Positions 1-10,590 of a stretch of DNA of 18,038 bases are shown here, one piece after another. The position numbers and the translations under genes were made by a program. Position 1 is the first letter of the stretch, and every line of letters begins with the position of its first letter. Under the pieces are notes generated by a model. That model worked only from the letters and a program-made list of their open reading frames with translations, did not search any database and was not told where the DNA came from. The stretch comes from Calocera cornea HHB12733 (Eukaryota; Basidiomycota; Dacrymycetes; Dacrymycetales; Dacrymycetaceae): contig KV424193.1 of the NCBI GenBank assembly GCA_001632435.1, forward strand, positions 1 to 18,038. Direction: 5' to 3'.

Positions 1-224
1 GCGCAATGCTGCTGGTCGTCTTGAGTTGTCTTTACTGCTGGAATCGATGCGTTGTGGTTGCCTGTAGCTATTGAGCGTACTGACAGGGGTGGAAGTGTTG
101 CGGGGGCGTGGATGGCAGGGCTGGATGGCAGGCCGGCCAGGGTAGGCTGAGGTGGAGGTGACGGTTGAGGACAAAGGTCGGTCCTTGACTGTTGGGGTCC
201 AGTGGTTGCGCAAGTGGTAGGACC

Positions 225-248
225 GTTGGCTGTCGCCCGACAGCCAAC
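225..248. repeat. Perfect palindrome (11-bp arms, 2-base spacer)
   Basis: GTTGGCTGTCG is followed by CC and then by its exact reverse complement CGACAGCCAAC. It could extrude as a hairpin or be a dyad-symmetric protein-binding site. No gene lies close enough to assign it a regulatory role. Confidence 0.85.
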
Positions 249-626
249 CTCGCCATTCTCAGCCGTCTCCCACTCGATTGCCGCCGTTGAAGAGGCAGTG
301 GGTGGATGCATGCTGAGAGGAGGACTGGAAAGGTGAGCAAGGGTGGACAGTGCATAAGAAGCTTGCCTTTGGCTGCCTTTCACTGCTATTCATTGCCGTT
401 TGGTGCCGGGGTGTCGTGAGGGTCCAGGCTGTCAGACCTGTCACGAGCAGCCTCGCCGTTCTCAACAACAGCTGAGGTGATTGTGTCCTAGATTTTGGCA
501 GTAGAGAGGAGAGGGGGACACGCAGAGTTTGGAAAAGGAACGGAGGTGGGAGAGTAGGGGGAAGAGGCGGAACGGCGAGCTTATTGCAGAGGCGCGCAAA
601 TGCCCATTGGCGCGGCGCGCGCCGGA

Positions 627-705
627 TAGGGTTAGGGTTTAGGCTAGGTTCTTCCCTTGTTAGGTTAGGGTTATGCTGTATTTGGGTTAGGGTTACTAGG
701 GTTTG
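627..705 (+). repeat. Degenerate interstitial telomere-like repeats (TTAGGG type)
   Basis: Three clusters of TTAGGG-like units lie within 80 bases: TAGGGTTAGGGTTTAGG at 627-643, TAGGTTAGGGTTA at 661-673, and GGGTTAGGGTTACTAGGG at 684-701. TTAGGG is the telomere repeat of most basidiomycetes. The G-rich strand is the plus strand. The array is short and interrupted, so it looks like an interstitial relic or a binding site for a telobox-type factor rather than a chromosome end. The window continues with ordinary genes on its right side. Confidence 0.75.
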
Positions 706-1256
706 CAAATTTGTGCTTTACTTTTTGGGGAACAGTGCATAGTACCAATTGACAGTATTAACATTGCCTCCAGCAGTTCAGATTGAGGGAATACTTTGGC
801 TGAGGAGAGCAAAGAAGCAATGGTTGTGGGTGCAGTTTGAGTGACCAGGTCCGTCTGTTAAGGCCAATGATTGTATGCGGTAATTGACGTTTCAGGTGGT
901 ACAAGCGTTGACAGTGGTGTTCGTCACGTTTGGAGCCTGCAAATAGAAGGTGGTGCAACGCAGAGGAAGACTGGGCGTCGCACCAACCCCAAAGAATATC
1001 AAGGGGACGAGAACCACTACCCTTCACCTCACGCAGGGTTCGTCCGTGGGGTTGCTACTTGGCTGCCTTCGAAGCGAGACCAAATGGGCCAAAACCATCC
1101 CCAATTACGTCTCATTTTGCAAATGGCTAACAACAGGCCGAGAACTCGTCATAAAAGAGGTATCGTCGTCAAGAGCGTAAAAGTACAACGTACAGAAACA
1201 GGGGAATACCACGACAGTATGCGAGAACGAGGAAAACGATGGTGGGACCACGACGA

Positions 1257-2482
1257 TTAGATGTTAGAAACGGAGGACATCAGACCGGCCTTCCCAACGG
1301 AGCTATCGATGTTTGCACCACCGCTGCTTGATCCGCCCTCGATGCTGGAAGCGAGTTGCTGCTGCGTGAGAGCGCCGGTGATGTCGCTTTGGAGCTGCAT
1401 GGGCACAAAGATGACCTTCGCCTGTGCGGAGCGAGCCATCTGCTGGAGGGCCTCGAGTTGACGGATCTGCATGGCGGCAGGCGAAGCAAGAATGTCGGCG
1501 GCCTGTCGCATGAGACGGGCGGCGTCGACTTCGGCGCGGGCGGCAATGACCTTGGATTCTCCAATACGCTTCTGCTGGGCGGCAGACGAAAGGGACGCGG
1601 CAACGTCGGCACCGAATATGATATCCTTGATCAGGATGCCCTCGATGGCGACACCCCACTTGTCGGCAACGTCGCTGACAATCTCCTCGATCTCGAGGGC
1701 GATTGCGTCGCGCTCGGTGACGACGGACTGTACCGCGCGTGCGCCCACAACGTGCCTGAGGGTAGTCTGGGCACGCTCAATAAGCGCCTGGCGAAGGTCC
1801 TGAATGCCGAAGGCGGCACGGTAAGGGTTGGTGATCTGGTAGTAGATGACCGAGTCAATCTCGACGTTCACGTTGTCCCTCGTGATGACGGTCTGACGGC
1901 CAATGGTGGCGATCTGGATCTTGACGTCGACGACGCGTAGCCTCTCCGAGCACACGTTGACTTTGACCAGGCCGGGGTCGACCGCCCGGTAGAACTGCCC
2001 GAATCGGGACACAAGACCAACGGAACCCTGCTGAACCTCGCGGAAGGCTGGTATACGTCATGTCAGCGTGAGCTGGCTGACGGCTTATGGAAGTGAACGC
2101 ACGATTGGGGCAAGGGCAGCATGGAATGGCGCCAAACGTTCCTACGCACGACCCAAGGGCATTGATGAATGTGCCGTAGAAACCGTGCGTGACATTCGTG
2201 AGCCCGAGATCCTGCGCGTACGATTGCTGGCGAGAATTGTCAAAACGCGGGAGAGCCGGGAAGGTCGACTATGCGTACCTGCATCTCATCCTTCCTCAGA
2301 GGCTGGACAGCGATGAGCCCACCAGTAGGGGCACCCGACTGGTGAACCCTCTTAGGTAGGCTGTGGCCAGCCGGAGCGTCTGTGACACCCGGGGAGAGGT
2401 GATCGACGACGTTTTCGTTTCCGGACGAGACGGTGGGAGAGCGATTGCCGCCATTTCCGCGCTTCGTGTCAGTGACGGACAT
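1257..2482 (-). CDS. Stomatin-family (SPFH/band 7) membrane protein
   Basis: Three exons are read on the minus strand: 2279-2482, 2103-2226 and 1257-2047. The introns are 52 and 55 bases with GT/AG ends, and the product is 372 residues. Residues 1-68 are polar and variable. Residues about 84-103 are hydrophobic and lead into a Cys cluster, IPCCPCPNPF (Cys104, 105, 107), the palmitoylation-prone membrane hairpin typical of stomatins. The SPFH domain follows, from VQQGSVGLVSRFGQFYRAVD through VITRDNVNVEIDSVIYYQI to the Ala/Glu-rich coiled coil around AARAEVDAARLMRQAADIL. The C-terminus is rich in Ser and Gly. Family members are monotopic proteins that oligomerise at cholesterol- or ergosterol-rich membranes and organise membrane microdomains or regulate channels. 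The start was chosen as the first Met in frame with the spliced hairpin. A TATA-like element lies about 140 bases upstream. Confidence is high for the family and lower for the cellular role. Confidence 0.93.
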
Positions 2483-2620
2483 TGTGAGTTTGAAAGTGGA
2501 TGGTGGTGGGCTAGAAGGGCGGTTTGACCGTTGTAATGCGGGCGTGCAGGGTACTTAAACGATGTGCAGGCTTGCAGGACGAGTCGAGGAAGGGCAAGGC
2601 CAGCGGGGAGGGGGCGGGGG

Positions 2621-2628
2621 CTTATAAG
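2621..2628 (-). promoter_or_regulatory. TATA-like element upstream of the stomatin-family gene
   Basis: The self-complementary CTTATAAG sits beside a GC-rich stretch, about 140 bases upstream of the start codon at 2482. It reads as TTATAA in the direction of the gene. This is a plausible core promoter but is supported by sequence only. Confidence 0.4.
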
Positions 2629-5600
2629 TTTGGCCCGGGGCGGTGGTTCGATGTGGGAGTGGCGCGCATCGGCCGGGTGAGCCCAGAATACATCCCCGCC
2701 ACCGTCCTCACGTGGGGCGTGTGCACCGCCTCGCCCCCTTTCCCCGGCCTGCGCAGCTCGGCTTCTCTTCGGCACAGCCTTGGCCTCTGACGTTCCCGCA
2801 CTCGTCCCACTCTTGTCTCCCTATCCTCTTTCCCTGGCAGGCAAAAGTGCAGCCTTTCACAAACGAGTCACCCGCGTGGCCATGCACAGCTCGCAGTCGC
2901 TCATTCAATCAGTCCCCTCATCCAGAAACTTAAACCAGACATCTCATGACGCCTTGTTCCCTCATCTCCGCCAATCCATCAAACGCGCAGCAGCAAACAG
3001 GGCCTCCGCGCCGGTTGGAGCACCCTCCGCTCCGATGACGGCCGCCATCAACTCGCAACGATTCGGGATCCAACCCTGCTTGTTCCGCCCGCTCACTATA
3101 TTCCCGTACTCGGTATTCTGCTCCAGCTGCGCGCAGATGAACCCTCTCATTGGCCCCGGACCGGCCGTTCTCTCCGCCGCGCGGAACAGGAGATTGTGCC
3201 GCTCGGCGAAATTGTTGGCATCGAAATCCGGCTCGTATGGTTTCTACGCTTCAACCAGGGCCGCGGCATCTCAAGAATCATCCTTGACATTCTGGTTGTA
3301 ATCCGCTGACAATCGTAATAAAGCCCTCCATATTGAGTAGGGAGCTCTGAAGTACACCTCCATCATATCTATGATGTACGATTGATGATCGAAGTCGCTG
3401 CTTAAACAATACACGCAGCTCCCAAGCGTCATCGCACCAATCGTGCGCCCAGTCAGCGCGAACCCGAGCTTGGCGGGATCAAATGCCAGCCGCGCCGGGT
3501 TTCCGGACTGGATGTGAATGGCGGGCTTTCTTTTCTACTCCGTCGCCGTCCAGACTTATGACAAATTGCACATTCAGCCGACATCAGATACAGAGCCAAG
3601 ACGACACGGGAACCGGACGCTGAAAAGAATCATGTTGGGGCCTCGGCCGGGAAAGGCAGGTGACAGGGAGTTATTGGCTGGTCACGTCGCTGCCGGCGAT
3701 ATCCTAGGGTCGGACCGGAACACCGCTTTGCCACAAACTTCGCACTCCCATTCGGCTTTCCCGCTGCGCGCGCTGCAGAACGCCTCCGCTCAATATCTGG
3801 CTCATCGAATTCTTCAATCAGTAACACTGTTCCATTGATAAACGACCTTCGGGCTAGCACACCGGTCACATGGAAGACGGCAAGTGCCACTGGCGCAGCA
3901 GAAGCTGTGGCCGCATACATATCGGAGTACATAGCTTGGTGTGGATTATTCGGAACAGATATCAGCTGAACCCCACTGTTCGGCCGATAAACTACCACGG
4001 CGATATCCAGCTCGGAGCTACTAGTAATTGCCAAGAACTGCGCCATGCAGTGCAACAATGCAGACGACAGTCCGCCGAATAAGGTATGAAAATGCTTAAA
4101 TCCCGACGACCTTCAGGCGGAAAATACTACAAGGGAGTGCAGCAGCCTCAGGAGTACACAAGCGGTATCCGTGAGACATAGAAGCTGGGCTCCGGGCTTG
4201 GCACGTAGGTAGGAGATTCGCATACCCGCCTGATTCGAGGTTGAAGGCGGCCCAAAGAAAGAAGCAGCTGCCCATGCCGCACGTTGCCATCGCAGAGTCT
4301 CCGTTTGGGTGAAAGGTGGAAGGCATCAAGCGCAGACATTCATGTGCCCGGAACACTCGTTTCGCGCGTCGGTCAGACCTCTTCTGCGGCAAAATGACCG
4401 GGGCGTGGTCACAGCAGAACGAGGGACAGCTTTGCCACTTTGGACACTGTCGCTCTGCAAGGCCATTAATTGCTTCCACTGTCTGTGTCTGGCAGCCGGT
4501 TTTGCTATTCAGCGAGGACTAAGATATTGACAGGAGCTACACAAAGTGGACTACCCGGCTCAGATTGTCTGGAGGCGACTAGAAGTCACTAAGGCAGCGA
4601 AAACTCCGGGCCACCCACGGACTCAGATTGATATCAATGAGGAGCATGCATGTGTTTCCCTTCCTGCGCAGTCATAGTTCCCCTTTTCCTCATGGAAGAC
4701 CTCGGGTAACGGGCTGCGCGGACCTGTGCATGCCTCTGTGGGAGCTCTCTGGTGACCACAGAAGCCTGATGCTATCACCGACATTTAGAAGGGCCCCCTT
4801 CAGTGGAAGTTTTGGGATGTCGAGTCAGACATTCAATAAAGCCCTCGTCTCCTCTGATTGATGTGAGCGACAGTGTGAAAGGGACGGAAAGCTCCGTGGC
4901 AGTTGTTTGATTATCGGCCCGTAAGAAGAGCCTCTGCCAGGTGCAATGTGATGTCAAATCCGAGGATTCCATCTGAGCTATACTGATAAGTCTGTCAAGG
5001 GAGCTTTATCTAGTCCTCAAATCGGAATAACTCTGGGTCATTGCGTTTTCGGTGGAGCATTAAGAGGGGTTCCCCGTTCTATCCAAGCTAGCTCTACCAC
5101 ATTGTGCAACGAAGCACAGCGACCCTCCTCCGTCTGCCGCGGCGTGCGTTTCAGGAGTGAATCCTTATATGCCGCTAACCGCTATCTTATTAGAAAGGGA
5201 GCAAAACTTCCAAGAAGCTAAGAGGGTGAGACCCACTGTTCTCTGACTTCTTCATCACTACGACGTTGTCGGATGGTTCCAAATAGCACTTGTCCGCGGC
5301 TGCATGGCCCCGTCCGGCCTCCGGCGGATGCCGACTCCGAGATACATACCAAGACAAATGCCCATGTCGCACTACGGCGAAGCACGATGCTCTGTTTCTT
5401 TTGCTACCCCTAGAAGCCATTTGCTGACTGGTCGGTCACCGGTGTTCTGACCAGTAGTGTTGCGGCATCTTCGTTCCCTGCAGTTGGGAAACGATGGTGA
5501 CGTTCAATCACCTCAGTGCCTCACCTCCGGCTGACAATCTCCAAATACTCTCGCTCTACGCTACCTTATTTCACTGGCCCGAGTGTTATTGTCACACGCC

Positions 5601-6162
5601 ATTTCCCATTATCTCGCCTCCGAATCACAGAAAGTACGGCTCGGCTCGGAGCGCACCTTGGACTTGCCACGAGCTTCCATCCAAGTCCCACCGGATTAGC
5701 TAAGCTGCATCGCCCTGCCGCAGCTTCCACCATCAGTCGTCGTCACACCATGCAGAGTGCCCCCAGCAACTGCACTCACTGCGCAAACGCGTCTACCGAG
5801 CCTCCGAGGCGATTTTGTCCGATGCAGCGGTCGCACGGTCGAGAAGACTCGGACTCGGAGGCGACGCGCCGCACCGCGTTGCTTACCTAATGTAATGTCG
5901 GGGCGGCGGAGAGGTCGACGCGTCCTCCCGGCAGCGGCTGGGCTCGGAAGGGACCCCCACTGCGCATGCCTTTGCACACGACCCCGACCCCGCGATGCTT
6001 GCCTCTGTGCTCAGGGATCTGCAACAGGACGTCAGCGTCGGCAGCGGCGAATGGGCAGCCGAGCCGTGGCGCGTTGCCTGGCACGGCGGTCGACGCGGCC
6101 CTGCCTGCGGCGAGCGCCGAGCTTTGACGTATGCCCTGTGCCGCGCCCGCCCCATGCGTCTG

Positions 6163-6168
6163 TATAAA
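6163..6168 (+). promoter_or_regulatory. TATA box for the gene at 6251
   Basis: TATAAA (within GTCTGTATAAAGACGG) lies 83 bases before the start codon at 6251. A pyrimidine/adenine-rich leader follows, as is usual for strongly expressed fungal genes. Confidence 0.65.
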
Positions 6169-6250
6169 GACGGCTCGCCCTCCCCGCCCAATCCAACAGA
6201 CAACTACTAAACCATTCCCGAGCAAAACACGCCCGCACACCCTCAGCTTC

Positions 6251-6980
6251 ATGCAATCCCGCTTCCACCAGTCCTGGTCGCACATCTACAACCAACCAGC
6301 CGCACAACCGCTCCAGCCCGGCTTCCAGCGCGCAATGTACCACGGATTCCATCGTCGCGGCCCTTCCCGCCTTCTCTGGTTCCTCATCGGTGGAGGCGTC
6401 TTCGCCTGGTGGTATCACCACAAGGAGGTGAAACAGGCGATCATGCAGGGAAAGGTGCCCGAGTCGAGTCAGTGGGGTTGGCACGGTGCTTGCGGCAACA
6501 GGTGGGGAAGGGAGAGGTGGTTGGAGAACGCCAATCAGCAGCAGCAGCAGCATCAGCAACCGCAGCAACAATACCCGGCAGCACCCGTAGCTATCCCTAC
6601 GGAAGCCGCGGTGGTGACCGATGAGAAGGGGCAGCCCGTCCCGGCGCGCCCTCAGCCAGCCGACCCTTGGGAGGCGGAGAGGCAAAAGATCAAGCAAGTC
6701 AGCCAGCAGTCAATGGATGCTGTACGTTGAGGCCATTTGTTTCGTCCGAATCAAACGCTGACCTATAAGATAGGCGTCTGACATCGCCGAGCTCAGTCTT
6801 GACGGCGTGCTTTCCGCTGTAGAGGGTCTTCGTGCTGTATGTCTCGTCCCCCCCTAGCCGGAGCTTGTGCCTAATGATTGTATCCAGAAACTCGCCGAGT
6901 TCCGTCAGCAGCGCGACCAGCAACGTGCTCGCTCCCAAAGCGAGCCGGCGAAGCCCTCCGAGCCAGAGCGTAGGGTGTAA
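6251..6980 (+). CDS. Small single-pass membrane protein with Q-rich segment, unknown function
   Basis: Three exons (6251-6721, 6774-6836, 6888-6980) join in phase 0 and give 208 residues. The introns are 52 and 51 bases, GT/AG. One hydrophobic segment, LLWFLIGGGVFAWWYHH (about residues 41-57), follows a basic stretch (HRRGPSR), so it is probably a membrane anchor. A Trp/Gly-rich stretch comes next, then a glutamine-rich tract at about 95-107 encoded by CAG/CAA repeats, a Pro/Ala linker, and a charged helical C-terminus that includes KLAEFRQQRDQQRAR. The start Met was chosen because it lies just after a TATA box and a leader; the frame is open further upstream, but that part overlaps the TATA box. 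I do not recognise a named family. The anchor and topology are inferred, and no catalytic motif is visible. Confidence 0.78.
6537..6572 (+). repeat. CAG/CAA codon repeat (polyglutamine microsatellite)
   Basis: A run of CAG triplets with interspersed CAT, CAA and CCG codons encodes the Gln-rich tract of the gene at 6251-6980. The uneven triplet mix suggests length variation between strains is possible. Confidence 0.8.
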
Positions 6981-7588
6981 ACTTGCGTCGAGGTGACCAG
7001 GACTCCGACATCTGCGTCTTTCCAGCAAAACGCACAAAGTTTTGATGTAATTCTGTTCAAAGATAGCGCCTATTGAATCACCTGCTTCGTATCCTTTGTG
7101 TATTTGCCTGCCTGCCTGTCCAAGCATGTACTACGCGGAGTTGTGTTTATGACCGGAGCTGCTGGTGGAAAGTCAAACCCTGACGGGGCTGGCGGGGACC
7201 GATAGGCGCCGAAAGGACATCACCGGACCCTAGACCCGCGGCGCTTCCTCCGGCCGGTCCCGCGCACTGCATACCCTCCGGCCCCTGCCTGCCCGACAAC
7301 TAAAGTCCACCTTGGCCTGACCATGGAACATTGTAGGAACTGCTGCTGCCGATGCCGGAGTGACGCGACATGCTTGGTCTACAGTCCCGTGCGCATTCTA
7401 GGGCACTGCACCACTCCGTTGTAAATACGTGGACGGCCGGCGCCCCTATCAGGGCCTACTAGTACCACCAGACCGGCCCGTATATGAACCCTGCCACCCT
7501 GGCTCCGTCTGGTGACCCTTAAACTTGACAAAGCGACAGGATAAAAAGCCCCCCGCCTTTTCTCTCCTCCACCATCACCTTTGCAAAC
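6981..7588. other. Intergenic region, about 600 bases, no gene seen
   Basis: This stretch lies between two plus-strand genes. It includes a short TGCC tandem run near 7103-7118 and GC-rich segments around 7180-7290. I see no protein frame of coding character and no RNA gene. The right end holds the promoter of the gene at 7589. Confidence 0.5.
7540..7546 (+). promoter_or_regulatory. TATA-like element for the gene at 7589
   Basis: GATAAAAAG lies about 48 bases upstream of the start codon, followed by a pyrimidine-rich leader (CCCCCCGCC and TTTTCTCTCCTCC). The position fits a fungal core promoter, but the match is imperfect. Confidence 0.35.
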
Positions 7589-8186
7589 ATGTCTACCTCT
7601 ACCTCCCGCACTACCCAGCAACCACCACACCCCGAGCGGTCCTCCAGTCTCTTCTCGGGGATCACCGCTGCTGCCTCCAAGCCGCTCACCTGGTTTGCGG
7701 AGCGCAAGGAGCGTCACGAACGGCTCGAAGCCGCGAGGAACTCCGGTATCCCTAGCTGGGGATGGTCGCCGGAGAGCAAGCCACGAGAGATCTCTCGTAC
7801 TGTCTCTGAGCCCGCCGTCCCCATCGCAAAGGAGGAGCAAAACCCGGAGACGGCAGCACAGAAACACCGTAGAGTGAGCCCTTGTCTGGGATTCTGGTTT
7901 GAGACGTACCTAACATTGAGGCAGGATAAGGAATGGGCCCAGGTCGGAGGACTGTTCGAAGGTCTGGGGGAGTCACATGGCTCGGTTCGTCCTTCTTGCG
8001 CCCCTTCTACAAAGGAAACTTATAGTACCTCAGCCGCGGACAAGCGAAGACGGTCTCATCAGTCCAGGAATCCCCGATGCAAGGCCAGCGAGCGCCCCTA
8101 GCACCGCGCCATTGCAAGATTTGGAGGCGCAGAAGAAAGCGCAGAGGGAGGAGCTGGAGAGATACAGCATAATGGAATCCATCTAA
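7589..8186 (+). CDS. Small charged protein, unknown function
   Basis: The proposed exons are 7589-7873, 7925-7984 and 8034-8186, all joined in phase 0, giving 165 residues. Intron 1 (51 bases) has a GTGAGC donor, a CTAAC branch point and a GCAG acceptor. Because its length is a multiple of three, the frame is open through it. Intron 2 (49 bases) uses a weak GTTCGT donor. It is needed to switch into the frame ending SIMESI, which otherwise shows coding character (Ala/Pro linker, then QDLEAQKKAQREELERYS). If intron 2 is not spliced, the frame ends at 8101. The N-terminus is Ser/Thr/Pro-rich, with a conserved-looking segment around SKPLTWFAERKERHERLEAA. The sequence is hydrophilic with no membrane segment. 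No family is recognised; it may be a lineage-specific, partly disordered protein. The context alert Met at 7589 (AAACATGTC) suits initiation. Confidence 0.65.
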
Positions 8187-8341
8187 TGACCGCGGCTCCC
8201 TTCACCGTACCGACTGCCGCACATCGGAGGGGTTGTATCCATACATGACATGCTTTTGGATTTCTATTCTGTACAGTAGCTGTATGATCATGTTACCCTA
8301 ATACCCATTTTGCAGCATTGGTTTCGTAAAGAGCGCATGGA
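8187..8341. other. Convergent intergenic spacer with shared 3' ends
   Basis: There are 155 bases between the stop of the plus-strand gene at 8186 and the stop of the minus-strand dehydrogenase gene at 8342. The sequence is AT-richer than the flanks. It presumably carries both 3' untranslated regions and polyadenylation signals, which may overlap. No further gene is seen. Confidence 0.5.
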
Positions 8342-10351
<2,010 letters not shown>

Positions 10352-10590
10352 GATGAGGCAGTGACTGGATGGAGAGAGAGGGAGCGAGCAAGCGCTGTAG
10401 TGAAGTATTTCGCCCAAAGGACGTTGCAGGCGGGATGGAAACTCGACCGCATGGAGGCGGCTCGGCAGGCGTGCCCTGCGGGTTGGCGCGGCTCTCAACA
10501 GGGACCTGCCAAGCGCCGAACGGCCGACGCCCGGATCTTGCCTGGCCTCGACTGCCACGCGCAATTTCATACACGATCACCCCTCACACC
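10352..10590. promoter_or_regulatory. Bidirectional promoter region between PUT2 and the CYP6-type gene
   Basis: Only 239 bases separate the two divergent start codons, so both promoters must sit here or reach into the neighbouring gene. No TATA box is obvious for either gene. The segment is GC-rich in its middle. Near the dehydrogenase start it has a GAGAGAGAGGGAGCGAG purine run at about 10372-10388, which is a polypyrimidine leader when read in the gene's direction. Confidence 0.6.

Larger units (their letters stand above)
1..1256. other. Intergenic region with no recognisable gene; G-rich plus strand
   Basis: I see no coding frame here with recognisable protein character. The open frames present translate into low-complexity Pro/Leu/Ser-rich or Arg-rich strings without conserved motifs. 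Up to about base 720 the plus strand is clearly richer in G than in C; in bases 61-120, for example, G outnumbers C about threefold. A perfect palindrome and a block of telomere-like repeats lie inside and are listed separately. The part next to base 1256 is presumably the 3' flank of the stomatin-family gene, which ends at 1257 on the other strand. A degenerate mobile element or subtelomere-derived segment is possible but not shown. Confidence 0.6.
2483..6250. other. Gene-poor interval of about 3.8 kb
   Basis: I can assemble no convincing gene here. The open frames on both strands are short (under about 175 codons), overlap each other, and lack recognisable motifs or family-like splice continuity. 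The left end holds the promoter of the stomatin-family gene and the right end that of the gene at 6251. I found no tRNA with intact acceptor and T arms. Only small dyads are visible, for example a 7-bp palindrome at 3361-3376 and a 7-bp stem at 5427-5455. The 12-base string AATAAAGCCCTC occurs twice (around 3317 and 4834) without further similarity. It could hold lineage-specific genes, a decayed element, or non-coding RNA that cannot be seen from sequence alone. Confidence 0.5.

Noticed and set aside
1356..1940. A 194-codon open frame on the plus strand over the stomatin-family gene
   Set aside because: It is antisense to the SPFH-coding exon, has an Asp/Gly/Leu-rich composition typical of a shadow frame, and shows no motif.
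2925..3250. A minus-strand open stretch containing EYSERAEQAGLDPESLRV, faintly like part of a SAM-dependent methyltransferase
   Set aside because: No glycine-rich cofactor motif precedes it, stops lie just upstream, and the resemblance is limited to one helix-like segment.
3630..4058. A 142-codon minus-strand frame with a hydrophobic, fairly protein-like middle
   Set aside because: The C-terminal half is compositionally random, no splice partners extend it, and I recognise no motif.
5427..5455. A 7-bp stem with a 15-base loop
   Set aside because: It is too short and too isolated to separate from chance in this much sequence.
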